In this document: one piece after another, positions 45,449-55,285 of the stretch
How the letters are laid out: each line of letters starts with the position of its first letter
Numbering within the stretch: position 1 is the first letter of the stretch
NCBI RefSeq assembly: GCF_013358405.1
Contig: NZ_CP054836.1
Coordinates: 1,860,001-1,924,000 of the forward strand
Reading direction: 5' to 3'
Origin: Oricola thermophila
Lineage (GTDB): Bacteria > Pseudomonadota > Alphaproteobacteria > Rhizobiales > Rhizobiaceae
Length of the DNA: 64,000 bases
Translations under genes and position numbers: made by a program
Notes under the pieces: model-generated
Told to the model about the DNA's origin: nothing
The model's database searches: none
Seen by the model: only the letters and a program-made list of their open reading frames with translations

Positions 45449-47830
45449 TTGTCTGTTGCGGGGTTGGATAACGCCACATCTGTTGCCATGACGGGCCACG
45501 CCCGTTTCCTGGCCAGCCCCGCCTATTCCCGCCTCACCGCCATCGAGCCGTTCCTGAAGCGGTCCATCCCGGTCCTGATCACCGTGTTTCTCGCCGTGGT
45601 GTTCACGGCGCGCGCCATGGCGCTGATGACCGACCGGGTCGAGATCGAGCACAACGGCCGGCTGTTCCTCTCCCTGATCTCGGAAACCGCGAAGACCGCA
45701 CTGGAGACGTCGCGGCGAACGGGCCTGGAACCGAAGAGCGGCGCGCAGTTCGAGCAGCTCCTGTTCCGCGCCCTGCCCGAGGAAGCCACCTATGGCGGGC
45801 GGTTCCTCGTCGTCACCGACGACAGCGGGCGGGTCATCGGACAGCGCGGCGCCCGGGGCGAACTGGTCGGCTCCAACCTCCAGGCGAAGCTGACGGGCGC
45901 GCAGGCGCTGTTCCTGTTCGGCTCCGGCGCGGGCGTGCAGCAGGTGACGCTGGACGGCGAACCGCACATGGCCGCCGCGGTGAAGACCGGCGACGGCAAC
46001 GCCGTGATCGCGGTGCTGCAATCGCAGAGCGACATGTTCGCGCCCTGGCGCAAGCGGCTCTCGCTCAACGTGACCCTGTTCGTCGCCTCCTCCTCGCTGC
46101 TCATCATCCTGCTCTACGCCTATTTCGGCCAGGCGGCACGGGCGCAGGAAGCCGACGAGACCTATTGCGAGACGCAGAAGCGCGTCGATCTCGCCTTGAC
46201 CCGCGGCCATTGCGGCCTGTGGGACTGGGACCTCGCCCGCGGACGCATCTACTGGTCGTGCTCGATGTTCGAGATGCTCGGCTACCAGGCCAGCGACGAC
46301 ATCCTTTCCTTCGGCGAGGTGCGCCAGCTCATCCATCCGGACGACATCGACCTCTTCGACCTCGCCAAGCGCGCCGCCGCACAGGAAATCCGCCGCGTCG
46401 ACCAGCTGTTCCGCATGCGTCACGCCGACGGTCACTACCGCTGGATGCGCATCCGTACCGAGCTGGTGGAAAAGGGCGGCACCGGCGTGCACCTGATCGG
46501 CATCGCCGTCGACGTGACCGACCACGCACGGCTGGCCGAGGAAAACGCGCTGGCAAACGAGAACCTGCGCGCGGCCATCGAGAGCACGTCGGAATCCTTC
46601 GCCCTGTGGGACGCCGACGACCGGCTGGTGATGTGCAACACCAAGTTCCAGGAATACAACGGCCTGCCGCCGGAAGCGGTCAAGCCGGGCACCCCGCGCG
46701 AGACCATCAACGCGATGATGCGCGCACCGATCAGCGAGAAACGCATCCCGAGCCCGAAGAACCATGACGGCGCACAGACCTTCGAGCGCCAGATCGCGGA
46801 CGGGCGCTGGCTCCAGGTCAACGAACGCCGCACGTCTAGCGGCGGCATGATCTCCGTCGGCTCCGACATCACGCAGCTGAAGCTGCACCAGGAGCGGCTG
46901 ATGGAAAGCGAGCGCCGGCTCATGGCGACGATCCACGACCTGTCGCTGGCGCGCAAGGCATCGCTGCAGAAGGCCGGCGAGCTGGAAGAGCTGAATGCGA
47001 AATATCTCGAGGCGCGCGACAAGGCAGAGGCCGCAAACCGGGCGAAATCGGGCTTCCTCGCCAACATGTCGCATGAGTTGCGTACCCCGCTCAACGCCAT
47101 CATCGGCTTCTCGGAAATCCTGCAATCCGGCATGTTCGGCCCGCTCGGCTCGGACCGCTACAAGGAGTATGTCAGCGACATTCACGCCTCCGGCACGTTC
47201 CTGCTCGGTGTCATCAACGACATTCTCGACATGTCCAAGATCGAGGCCGGCCGGGTGGAACTGGAGCGCGAGGAACTCGACCTGGCGCCGCTGATCGACG
47301 AGACACTGCAGATGGTGTCGATCCAGGCGGAGGAGAAGAACGTCGCCATCGAACAGTCGATCGACGACACAATACGCATCTTCGCCGACCGGCGGGCAAT
47401 GAAGCAGGTAACGCTCAACCTGCTGTCGAACGCGGTGAAGTTCACCGGCGAAGGCGGCCGTATCCGCATACGCGCCAAGACCGTGCGCGGCGCGGTCCAG
47501 GTCTCCATCGAGGATACGGGTTGCGGCATACCGCCATCGGCGCTGAAGCGGCTCGGACGGCCATTCGAGCAGGTGCAGAACCAGCTGACGCGCAGCCATT
47601 CCGGCTCCGGCCTCGGACTCGCCATCGCCAGGTCGCTGACCGAACTCCACGGCGGGACGCTCAAGATCCGCTCCAAGCCGAATGTCGGCACGATCGTCGC
47701 GATCCGCATTCCCTGCAACGGCGGTCCCGCCGACGGGGACTGCCAGGAGACGGCAGGCGCGAAAAGAAAAGACGGGCCGGAAGAACCGGCCCGCCAGGAA
47801 GAGAAACTCCAGATAGGCGACGCGGCCTAG
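45449..47830 (+). CDS. pleC: PAS-containing sensor histidine kinase, PleC-like
   Basis: 793-residue membrane kinase/phosphatase. Hydrophobic segments at about 38-58 and 211-231 bracket a periplasmic region; two PAS domains follow (about 250-370 with HCGLWDWDLARGRIYWSCSMFEMLGY, and 375-490), then the dimerisation/phosphoacceptor box NMSHELRTPLNAIIGFSEIL (His near 541) and the ATPase domain with N, G1 (DTGCGIPPS) and G2 (GSGLGLAIA) boxes. The box is that of the PdhS family, and the position beside glnE, a two-component pair and degP matches my recollection of pleC in Sinorhizobium. PleC sets DivK phosphorylation for polarity. A TTG start at 45449 (GGGGGAATGG upstream) or ATG 45488; choice open. 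Confidence 0.78.
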   Translation: MSVAGLDNATSVAMTGHARFLASPAYSRLTAIEPFLKRSIPVLITVFLAVVFTARAMALMTDRVEIEHNGRLFLSLISETAKTALETSRRTGLEPKSGAQFEQLLFRALPEEATYGGRFLVVTDDSGRVIGQRGARGELVGSNLQAKLTGAQALFLFGSGAGVQQVTLDGEPHMAAAVKTGDGNAVIAVLQSQSDMFAPWRKRLSLNVTLFVASSSLLIILLYAYFGQAARAQEADETYCETQKRVDLALTRGHCGLWDWDLARGRIYWSCSMFEMLGYQASDDILSFGEVRQLIHPDDIDLFDLAKRAAAQEIRRVDQLFRMRHADGHYRWMRIRTELVEKGGTGVHLIGIAVDVTDHARLAEENALANENLRAAIESTSESFALWDADDRLVMCNTKFQEYNGLPPEAVKPGTPRETINAMMRAPISEKRIPSPKNHDGAQTFERQIADGRWLQVNERRTSSGGMISVGSDITQLKLHQERLMESERRLMATIHDLSLARKASLQKAGELEELNAKYLEARDKAEAANRAKSGFLANMSHELRTPLNAIIGFSEILQSGMFGPLGSDRYKEYVSDIHASGTFLLGVINDILDMSKIEAGRVELEREELDLAPLIDETLQMVSIQAEEKNVAIEQSIDDTIRIFADRRAMKQVTLNLLSNAVKFTGEGGRIRIRAKTVRGAVQVSIEDTGCGIPPSALKRLGRPFEQVQNQLTRSHSGSGLGLAIARSLTELHGGTLKIRSKPNVGTIVAIRIPCNGGPADGDCQETAGAKRKDGPEEPARQEEKLQIGDAA

Positions 47831-48354
47831 TTCCGTCCGGAGCGGTGGTGACGGAAGTCCCGGTCGCCGCCGCGGCGCGGACCGTCCCCGCGCAGAGAAC
47901 GCATCTCGTCTTCCTCGATCTCGCCGGACTCATCGACATCGAGCCGCGCGAACATCTCGTTGCGATGGTTTTCAATCTCGGCGACGGAAACCTTGCCGTC
48001 ATTGTCGGTGTCGAAACGCTCGATCATGCGCTCGGCGCGACGGCGCAGCATCTCGCGCTCCATCCGGGCCGCCAGCTCCTCGGCATCGATGTTGCCGTCG
48101 CCATCCGCATCGGCGTCGGCGAAGGGAAGCGGCGAAACGGCGGCGAATTCCTCGAGCGTCACGGTTCCGGAATTGTCCTTGTCCGCGCGCTGAAACATCA
48201 GCCCGGGGCCATCGCCGCGCATGTTCTGCCCGTAATGCTGGCGCTCGCCGCGCATCTTGCCGCGCGGGCCGCCATCGGCATAGGCGCTAGCCACCGCCGT
48301 GGCCGAAACTGCAATACCGGTAATGATAATCGCGATCTTCGAAGTCGTTTTCAT
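47827..48354 (-). CDS. Secreted EF-hand calcium-binding protein
   Basis: 175-residue exported protein. A signal peptide covers about residues 1-26 (KIAIIITGIAVSATAVASAYA). Four EF-hand loops are visible: DKDNSGTVTLEE, DADGDGNIDAEE, DTDNDGKVSVAE and DVDESGEIEEDE, spaced as two pairs, with the acidic residues at positions 1, 3, 5 and 12 kept. The C-terminus is Arg/His/Asp-rich. A periplasmic Ca2+ buffer or sensor is inferred. ATG 48354 with AAAGGACG upstream. Its stop shares 4 bp with that of the convergent PleC-like gene (TAG inside CTAG). glnE lies 67 bp away on the same strand. Confidence 0.85.
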   Translation of the reverse strand: MKTTSKIAIIITGIAVSATAVASAYADGGPRGKMRGERQHYGQNMRGDGPGLMFQRADKDNSGTVTLEEFAAVSPLPFADADADGDGNIDAEELAARMEREMLRRRAERMIERFDTDNDGKVSVAEIENHRNEMFARLDVDESGEIEEDEMRSLRGDGPRRGGDRDFRHHRSGRN

Positions 48355-48421
48355 GTCTGTCGTCCTTTGCATCGTTCGTCACCCCGATGCGGAGGCATTC
48401 CAAACCGCGCTTCCCTCACGG

Positions 48422-51379
48422 TCAGGAACGGGGATCCCCAAGAACGGCGCGGAATATCTCCGACACCCTCTCCTCGGTCTCCACAATATGTGCCTGCATG
48501 GTTTCCAGATCCGGAAACCCGCCGGCGGCACAAAGGCGATCGACAAGTCCTTTCGGCGCGGTCTTCGGATCGAAATCCCTTTCCGTGCACAGGCGGACCA
48601 TCTGCATGATCGCCGAGTAGTCCGCGAATGCCCCGGCGAGTATCTCTCTCTCGTTCTCGCCAATCGGAGCGTCGTTGGACAGCCTCAAGATATGCGCGGC
48701 GTCGCGCCCATTCAAATTACCATTTGGTAAGCCGGACAGAACGAGAAATTGCGCAATGAAATCAACGTCCATGAGCCCGCCGGAGACCAGCTTGACATCC
48801 CAGGGACCGCGGGCCGGCTTTTCCTTCAGCAGGCGCCTGCGCATGGAAACGATGTCCTCCTTCAGCTTCGCGGGATCGCGCGGCAGCGCCAGAACCGCGC
48901 GCAGCTCCGCCTCGGTCCGCTCGCGCAGTTCCGGATCCCCGGCGACGGTTCGGGCGCGGCAGAGCGCCTGGTGTTCCCAGGTCCACGCGTCATTGCGCTG
49001 ATACCTGGAAAAGCCGCGGAAGGTGGTGGCGAGCGGCCCCTTGTTGCCTGAGGGCCGCAGACGGAAATCGACCTCGTAGAGCACGCCCTCGGCGGTCGGC
49101 GCCGTCAGCGCGGAGATCAGGCGCTGGGTCAGGCGCATGAAATAGGTCGGCGCAGGCAGGGGCTTGGGGCCGTCGCTCTCGTCCGTCTCCTCGGCCACGT
49201 CGTAGAGAAGGATCAGGTCGAGATCGCTGCCGGCGGTCATCTCGCGCGATCCGAGACGGCCCAGCCCGATCACGCAGACCTGCGCACCCTCTATCGTGCC
49301 GTGCTTCTCTGCCAGTTCCGCGCGAGCCGCGTCGAGCGCGTATTCGACGATCAGCTCGGCAAGGTCGGCGAAGGCGCGGCCGGCCTCCATGGCCTCGATG
49401 TTGCCGGTGAGCAGGCGCACGCCGATGAGAAAGCGCTGCTCCGCCGCAAAGATGCGAAGGCGGTCGAGAACTTCCTCGTAAGCCCTTGCCTCGCCGATGA
49501 AATCGTCGAGCCGCGTCCTCTGCTCGTCCTTGCCCGGCGCGCCGGAGAAGAAGGCAGGATCGAGAATGCCGTCGAATACGAGGGGCTTGGCCGTGATGAT
49601 GCCGCCGAGACGCGGCGCAGCCGACAGGATCAGCGCCATCAGGTTGATGAGGCGCGGGTTGGACTGGAGCATGGAAAAGAGCTGGATGCCGGCAGGAAGG
49701 CCAGAAAGGAAGCGGTCGAAGCCCATGACGGCCTCGTCGGCCTGGCCGCTCTCGGCGAATAAACGCAGCAGAAGCGGCGTGATCTCCGTCAGGCGCGCGC
49801 GGGCGCGCTCCGACTGCAGGGCGCGATAGCGGCCCATGTGCCACTGGCTGACCACGCGCCAGATGTCGTTCGGCCGCTTGTAGCCCATGCGCGACAGGGT
49901 CTCGACCGTGCCGGGATCGGGATCGTCGCCGGTGAAGGCCAGGTTGCCCTCGACGCCGAGATCCGGCTCGTGCTCGAACAGGTCGGCATAGTGGGTCTCG
50001 ACCTCGCGAAGCGTATCGAGGAACTCCGCGCGAAACGCGTCGCCATCGGCGAAACCGAGCAGGCGCCCGACGCGCTCGATGCCCTCGGCATCCGCCGGCA
50101 GCTTGTGGGTCTGCTCGTCGCCGATCATCTGGATGGCGTGCTCGACGCGGCGCAGGAAGCGATAGCAGCGCGATAGCGTCCCGGCGGCCTCCTGCTCGAT
50201 CGAGCCGTGATCGGCGAGCGCATGGAGCATGGCGACGGTGCCGCGGCCCCGCAATTCCGGCACCCTGCCCCCGAAAATGAGCTGCTGGGTCTGCACGAAG
50301 AACTCGATCTCGCGGATGCCGCCGCGCCCGAGCTTCACGTTGTGGCCCTCGATGGCAATGGCCCCGTGGCCCTTGTGAGCATGGATCTGGCGCTTGATGG
50401 AGTGGATGTCGGCGATGGAGGCGTAGTCGAGATGCTTGCGCCAGATGAAGGGCCGCAACTCGTACAGGAAGCGCTCGCCGGCCCCGATGTCGCCGGCCGC
50501 GGCCCTGGCCTTGATCATGGCGGCGCGCTCCCAGTTCTGGCCGCGCGCCTCGTAATAGAGAAGCGCCGCCTCGACGGGAATGGCGAGCGGCGTGGAACCG
50601 GGGTCCGGGCGCAGGCGCAGGTCGGTGCGGAAGACGTAACCGTCGCCCGTACGCTCCTGCATGATGCGGACGAGACGGCGCGTCATGCGTATCACGGTCT
50701 CGCCGATCGCGTCGCGATCCGGCCAGCGCAGCCCGGCGGGCTCCGGGTCGAACAGCGCGATCAGGTCTATGTCGGAGGAATAGTTGAGCTCGCGGGCGCC
50801 AAGCTTGCCCATGGCAAGGAAAAACCAGCCGCAGCCCCTCTCCGGCTCGGCCGGATCGGACAGTTCCAGCTTTCCGGCATTGTGGGCGTCGCGCAGGATC
50901 CATGCCGCGGCGGCGCCCAGCGAGGTCTCGGCAAAACGCGACAGCCAGCCGGTCGTTTCCTCGACGTCGATGGCACCCGCGAGATCGGCAAGCGCGATCA
51001 GCAGGTGCAGCGCCGCCTTCTCGCGGCGCAGCGCGGTCATCAGCTCGGCCTCGGAGCCGGCGAAGCCCTCGCCGTGGCGCATGGCCTCGGTGCGCGAAAG
51101 GATCGCGTCCAGCTTCGCCGAAACAGGTTCGTCGAACAGGCCTTCCAGAAGACCCGCCTGGCGCTCGATCTGGTGGGAAAGGAAATGAGAATGCGCCATG
51201 ACGGCGACGAGAAAGCCGGCAAGCGGGCCGCCTTCCCCGACCAGCCGCGCCAACCGCGCGGCGCCGGCGTTCTCGGCAGCGGCAAGAAGCGTGGTGCGTG
51301 CCTTTTCGGCGGCCCCGGCATCGCCCGCGTGAAGCGTCCGTGCCGGCCTGCCGAACCAGAGCGTTCCGTCTTCAGCCAT
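48422..51379 (-). CDS. glnE: Bifunctional glutamine synthetase adenylyltransferase/deadenylylase
   Basis: 985-residue cytoplasmic enzyme that adds and removes AMP on glutamine synthetase under PII control. Two nucleotidyltransferase domains are visible: the N-terminal deadenylylase with GKLGARELNYSSDIDLIALFD (residues 191-211), and the C-terminal adenylyltransferase with GLGRLGSREMTAGSDLDLILLYD (about 700-725), each keeping the DxD metal pair. Between them are the regulatory GlnD_UR_UTase-type helical segments. Length fits rhizobial GlnE. ATG 51379 after CGGAGGGGAC. Downstream of the two-component pair on the same strand. Confidence 0.96.
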   Translation of the reverse strand: MAEDGTLWFGRPARTLHAGDAGAAEKARTTLLAAAENAGAARLARLVGEGGPLAGFLVAVMAHSHFLSHQIERQAGLLEGLFDEPVSAKLDAILSRTEAMRHGEGFAGSEAELMTALRREKAALHLLIALADLAGAIDVEETTGWLSRFAETSLGAAAAWILRDAHNAGKLELSDPAEPERGCGWFFLAMGKLGARELNYSSDIDLIALFDPEPAGLRWPDRDAIGETVIRMTRRLVRIMQERTGDGYVFRTDLRLRPDPGSTPLAIPVEAALLYYEARGQNWERAAMIKARAAAGDIGAGERFLYELRPFIWRKHLDYASIADIHSIKRQIHAHKGHGAIAIEGHNVKLGRGGIREIEFFVQTQQLIFGGRVPELRGRGTVAMLHALADHGSIEQEAAGTLSRCYRFLRRVEHAIQMIGDEQTHKLPADAEGIERVGRLLGFADGDAFRAEFLDTLREVETHYADLFEHEPDLGVEGNLAFTGDDPDPGTVETLSRMGYKRPNDIWRVVSQWHMGRYRALQSERARARLTEITPLLLRLFAESGQADEAVMGFDRFLSGLPAGIQLFSMLQSNPRLINLMALILSAAPRLGGIITAKPLVFDGILDPAFFSGAPGKDEQRTRLDDFIGEARAYEEVLDRLRIFAAEQRFLIGVRLLTGNIEAMEAGRAFADLAELIVEYALDAARAELAEKHGTIEGAQVCVIGLGRLGSREMTAGSDLDLILLYDVAEETDESDGPKPLPAPTYFMRLTQRLISALTAPTAEGVLYEVDFRLRPSGNKGPLATTFRGFSRYQRNDAWTWEHQALCRARTVAGDPELRERTEAELRAVLALPRDPAKLKEDIVSMRRRLLKEKPARGPWDVKLVSGGLMDVDFIAQFLVLSGLPNGNLNGRDAAHILRLSNDAPIGENEREILAGAFADYSAIMQMVRLCTERDFDPKTAPKGLVDRLCAAGGFPDLETMQAHIVETEERVSEIFRAVLGDPRS

Positions 51380-51459
51380 GTCCCCTCCGCGAAACTGCGA
51401 GTCCGATCAGCGGGTTGGACGGAACAGCCGCCAAACCGATTCAACCTGCCAACTACGGT

Positions 51460-52869
51460 CTAAGGCTTCGCGGCGGGGAATGACAAGACGACTTTCAGGC
51501 CGGGATGCGCGTCCTCCAGCGACAACTCGCCGCCATGCAGGCCCATGATCGCGGCGACGAGGCTCAGTCCGAGACCGGATCCGGGCTTGCTGCGGCTCTC
51601 GTCGAGGCGCACGAAACGGCCCTTGACGCGCTCCCTGTCGCCCTCGGGAATGCCCGGCCCCTGGTCCGCGACCGAAAGCCGGATCTTGCCCGCCGCCTCG
51701 TCGCGGGATGCGGACAGGACGATGCGCCCGTCGGGCACGGAACCGTACTTGATGGCATTGTCGATCAGGTTGGTGACGGCCTGGCCGATCAGTTCGCGCT
51801 TACCGGCGATCGGCAGCGGCCCCTCGACCTCGTTGACCAGCGTCATGCCCGCATCCTCGACCAGCGGCTCGTAGAGCTCGGCCACCTCGGCGGCGATGGC
51901 CGCAAGGTCGATATCGTCAAGCTTCTGCTTCGAGAAACCGGCCTCGACCCGGCTGATCAGCAACAGGGCGTTGAACACCTTGATGAGCTGGTCGGCCTCG
52001 ACGATCATGTCCTCCAGCACGGCGCGGTAGTCGGTGTCGTCCGGATTGCCGGCGAGCGCGGCCTCGGCGCGGTTGCGCAGCCGCGTGAGCGGCGTCTTCA
52101 GGTCGTGGGCGATCGAATCCGACACGTCGCGAAGCCCGTCATTCAGCTTCGATATCTTCTCGATCATCGAGTTGAGGCTCTCGGACAGGCGGTCGAACTC
52201 GTCATTGGCGCCCGATACGGGAAGCCGGCCGGAAAGATCGCCGGCAACGATGCGCGCGCTCGCCGCCGACACCCTGTCGATGCGATGAAGCGCCCGGCGG
52301 CCGACGAAGAACCAGATCAGGAAACCGCCGGCGGCCATGAAGGCCAGCGCGGTGATCAGCGCTCGGCGGACAAGCTCGCGGAAACGCTGCGGCTCGCCGA
52401 GATCGCGGCCGACGAGAATGCGCATGCCGGAATCGACAACGATGACGCGGGCAAGCGCGCGGGGCGCATTCTCCGGGTCCTCGATGACGCCGACATCGTC
52501 GCCGAAACGGGCATAGGCGAAGGGACGCTCAGTCCATCCCTCGGTGTCGATCACGCCCGGTTCCAGCGCGATGACGTTTCCGGTGAGAATGCGGCCGGTG
52601 TTGTCCGCGATCATGTAGAGATTGGCGCCCGGGCGGCGCGAGCGCCGGTCGATGGCGAGGACCAGCGCGCGCAGGCCGTTGCGCTGGTAGATGCCGTCGA
52701 GATCGCGCAGCTCGGCGCTGACGGATTTCTGCGTCTCGGCCATCATCAGGCGGGCCGCCGACCCGGTCATGTAGAAAACGAGAAAGACGGCGCAGGCGGT
52801 GAACAGCACCAGGTAGAGCGCCGACAGCCGCGCCGCCGTGGTGTTGAATGCGGAAAGGAGCTTCTTCAT
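51460..52869 (-). CDS. Sensor histidine kinase with HAMP domain
   Basis: 469-residue inner-membrane kinase: transmembrane segments at about 14-36 and 170-190, a periplasmic domain of about 130 residues, a HAMP domain (about 190-245; RRALHRIDRVSAASARIVAGDLSGRLPV), HisKA box DSIAHDLKTPLTRLRNRAEAAL with His255, and an ATPase domain with NLIDNAIKYG, ADQGPGIPEG and GSGLGLSLVAAIMGLHGG. The response-regulator gene lies 9 bp upstream on the same strand. Position between glnE and degP suggests an envelope-sensing role, but the signal is unknown. It resembles the SMc02367-type kinase as I recall it. Confidence 0.92.
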   Translation of the reverse strand: MKKLLSAFNTTAARLSALYLVLFTACAVFLVFYMTGSAARLMMAETQKSVSAELRDLDGIYQRNGLRALVLAIDRRSRRPGANLYMIADNTGRILTGNVIALEPGVIDTEGWTERPFAYARFGDDVGVIEDPENAPRALARVIVVDSGMRILVGRDLGEPQRFRELVRRALITALAFMAAGGFLIWFFVGRRALHRIDRVSAASARIVAGDLSGRLPVSGANDEFDRLSESLNSMIEKISKLNDGLRDVSDSIAHDLKTPLTRLRNRAEAALAGNPDDTDYRAVLEDMIVEADQLIKVFNALLLISRVEAGFSKQKLDDIDLAAIAAEVAELYEPLVEDAGMTLVNEVEGPLPIAGKRELIGQAVTNLIDNAIKYGSVPDGRIVLSASRDEAAGKIRLSVADQGPGIPEGDRERVKGRFVRLDESRSKPGSGLGLSLVAAIMGLHGGELSLEDAHPGLKVVLSFPAAKP

Positions 52870-52878
52870 GATGCGCCG

Positions 52879-53550
52879 TCAGTCACGCATCATGTAGCCG
52901 GCACCGCGGACCGTGTGCAGAAGCGGCTTGTCGAAGCCCTTCTCGATCTTGGACCGCAGGCGCGAGATGTGCACGTCGATGACATTGGTCTGCGGGTCGA
53001 AGTGGTAGTCCCACACGTTCTCCAGCAGCATGGTGCGGGTGACGACCTGGCCGGCATGGCGCATCAGGTATTCGAGCAGGCGGTACTCGCGCGGCTGAAG
53101 CGGGATCACCTGGCCGGCGCGCTTGACCTCGTGGGACAGGCGGTTGAGCACGAGGTCGCCGACCTGGTAGCGGGTCTCCTGCTCGGCGCCGCTCTGGCGC
53201 CGCAGCAGCACCTCCAGGCGGGCCAGCAGCTCGGAAAAGGCATAGGGCTTGGTCAGGTAGTCGTCGCCGCCGGCGCGAAGCCCGGTCACGCGGTCGTCCA
53301 CCTCGCCCAGCGCCGACAGCACCAGGGCCGGTGTCATGTCGCCCGCGGCACGCAGCGCCGAGATCACGGACAGGCCGTCACGCTTGGGCAACATGCGATC
53401 GACGACGAGCGCATCGTAGGTGCCGGACTCGGCCATGCTGTAGCCGTCGTCGCCGTTGTGGGCGACGTCCGCGCTATGGCCGGCCTCCTCCATCGCCTTC
53501 TTCAGGTAGGCGGCGGCCTCCATATCGTCTTCAATGACAAGGACTTTCAT
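52879..53550 (-). CDS. OmpR-family response regulator
   Basis: 223 residues: receiver domain (1-115) with acidic pair EDD at 7-9, phosphoacceptor D51 (LVVDRMLPKRDGL) and Lys in LTKPYAFSELLARL, and a winged-helix DNA-binding domain (about 125-220) with LQPREYRLLEYLMRHAGQVVTRTMLLENVWDYHFDPQTNVIDVHISRLRSKI. Partner of the downstream kinase (9-bp gap). degP lies upstream with a long hairpin between, so degP and this pair may form one transcript with partial termination. Targets unknown; the shared degP-type promoter element is a natural candidate. Confidence 0.94.
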   Translation of the reverse strand: MKVLVIEDDMEAAAYLKKAMEEAGHSADVAHNGDDGYSMAESGTYDALVVDRMLPKRDGLSVISALRAAGDMTPALVLSALGEVDDRVTGLRAGGDDYLTKPYAFSELLARLEVLLRRQSGAEQETRYQVGDLVLNRLSHEVKRAGQVIPLQPREYRLLEYLMRHAGQVVTRTMLLENVWDYHFDPQTNVIDVHISRLRSKIEKGFDKPLLHTVRGAGYMMRD

Positions 53551-53607
53551 GGCTTCGCTTATCGCGCGGCACGCCCGGAATTAAAAGACGTCCGCCAAGG
53601 GAAATAT

Positions 53608-53650
53608 GGCGGCGACAGGTTGAGGGGGAAGACCTGTCGCCGCCTTCTTT
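53608..53650 (-). terminator. Long hairpin between degP and the response-regulator gene
   Basis: GGCGGCGACAGGT (53608-53620) and ACCTGTCGCCGCC (53632-53644) form a perfect 13-bp stem with an 11-base loop. On the plus strand TTCTTTG follows; on the minus strand, the direction of transcription, ATATTT follows. It may end most degP transcripts, protect the degP 3' end, or attenuate read-through into the regulator. Confidence 0.6.
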
Positions 53651-53696
53651 GTCCGCCCGGGGGGTGACATGGTTATCCGGGCAGGCAAACTCGGGA

Positions 53697-55229
53697 TCAG
53701 CCCTGGTCTATCGGCAGTGCGACGAACCGGCTGGCATCACCGCGCTCGACCAGTATCAGGGCGGCCTTGCGACCGGCCTCTGCCACGTCGTCGAGCGCCT
53801 TCTCGATATCCTCGGCCGAGGCAACTGCCTCGTTGTTGACCTCGATCACCTTGTCGCCGACGCGGATGCCGGCGTCGGCGGCGGCACTGTCCGGGTCCAC
53901 GCCCGTGACCACAACACCGTCGCCATCATCGGCGGGCATGACGTTCAGGCCGAAATCCGCCAGCGCCGTTTCCGCGGTGCGGCCGGGCGCCGAGCGCGCC
54001 GATGCGACCTGGTCGTTGCCCGGTAATTCGCCGAGTTCCACGGTCACCGAGCGTTCGCGCCCGCGGCGCAGGTAGGTGATCTCGACCTTGGAGCCGGGAT
54101 CGTAGCTGGCGATGACCCGGGCCAGCTCGCGCGCGTCGCTCACTTCCCTGCCATCGACGGCCGTTATTATGTCGCCGGCGCGGATCCCGGCCTTGTCGGC
54201 CGGCGCACCCTCCGCGGGGTCGGCGACCAGCGCGCCGCGCGCCTCGTCGAGGCCGAGGGACTCGGCAATCTCGGCCGTTACCGGCTGGATCGACACGCCG
54301 AGCCAGCCGCGCTCGACAGTGCCGTCCTCCATCAGTTCGGCGACGACATCCTTGGCAACGGATGCGGGAACCGCGAAGGCGATGCCAACATTGCCGCCCG
54401 AGGGCGTGAAGATCGCGGTGTTCACGCCGACGACCTCTCCGTTGAGGTTGAAGGTCGGACCGCCGGAATTGCCGCGGTTCACTGCGGCATCGATCTGGAT
54501 GAAGTCGTCATAGGGACCGGCGCCAATGTCGCGACCGCGGGCCGAGACGATGCCGGCGGTGACGGTGCCGCCGAGCCCGAAGGGATTGCCGACGGCAACC
54601 ACCCAGTCGCCGACCCGCACCCTGGAGTCGTCGGCGAAGGCGACATAGGTGAACTTGCGATCGTCATCGACCTTGAGGACGGCCAGGTCGGTACGCGGAT
54701 CGGTGCCGACCAGTTCCGCCTCGAGCTCGGTACCGTCATCCGTAACGATGGTGAATTCGGTGCCGCCCTCCACCACGTGATTGTTCGTCACGAGGTAGCC
54801 ATCCTCCGAGATGAAGAAGCCGGAACCCTGCGCGACAGGGCGTGCCCGGTTGCGGCGCTGCGAACGCCGATTGTTGAAACCGTCGGGATTGCGGAACTGC
54901 GGGCCGAACTCCTCGAAGAACCGGCGCAAGGGATGATTGCGCGGCAGGTCCTCGAAACCGCGGCCATCAAAGGGGCCGAGATCGGAAACGGCGGGCTGGA
55001 TGTCGGATTTCACGCGAACCGAAACGACGGCCGGCGACACCTTTTCGATAATGTCCGCGAAACCGGGAGCGTTGGCCTGCGTCTCGACGCGAACGGCTTC
55101 GGCATTGGCGGGCGCCGTGACGGCGCCGGAGAACCCGGCAATGCCCACGCCGAGCACGGTCGACGCGACAAGCGCGGCGGCCAGCTTCCTGGCGACAGAG
55201 CTACGGAAAGTGGGCTTGGAAGTGGTCAT
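53697..55229 (-). CDS. degP: Do-family periplasmic serine protease/chaperone
   Basis: 510-residue HtrA protease degrading misfolded envelope proteins. Signal peptide or anchor about 1-45 (cleavage near ANAEA). The trypsin-like domain has His151 (VTNNHVVEGG), Asp181 (TDPRTDLAVLKV) and Ser255 (NRGNSGGPTF). Two PDZ domains follow, about 275-370 (GWLGVSIQPVTAEIAESLG, starting after VERG) and 410-500. An Arg/Asn-rich linker (FNNRRSQRRNRARP) near 118-131 precedes the catalytic domain. Start at 55229; the unusual promoter element at 55286-55340 lies 57 bp upstream. Followed by the two-component pair, so envelope stress control is likely. Confidence 0.95.
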   Translation of the reverse strand: MTTSKPTFRSSVARKLAAALVASTVLGVGIAGFSGAVTAPANAEAVRVETQANAPGFADIIEKVSPAVVSVRVKSDIQPAVSDLGPFDGRGFEDLPRNHPLRRFFEEFGPQFRNPDGFNNRRSQRRNRARPVAQGSGFFISEDGYLVTNNHVVEGGTEFTIVTDDGTELEAELVGTDPRTDLAVLKVDDDRKFTYVAFADDSRVRVGDWVVAVGNPFGLGGTVTAGIVSARGRDIGAGPYDDFIQIDAAVNRGNSGGPTFNLNGEVVGVNTAIFTPSGGNVGIAFAVPASVAKDVVAELMEDGTVERGWLGVSIQPVTAEIAESLGLDEARGALVADPAEGAPADKAGIRAGDIITAVDGREVSDARELARVIASYDPGSKVEITYLRRGRERSVTVELGELPGNDQVASARSAPGRTAETALADFGLNVMPADDGDGVVVTGVDPDSAAADAGIRVGDKVIEVNNEAVASAEDIEKALDDVAEAGRKAALILVERGDASRFVALPIDQG

Positions 55230-55285
55230 GAGTCCATGTCCTCGATTATCAAGCTGCTGGCCGGTCGTCGCCGGCCTCGGACACA

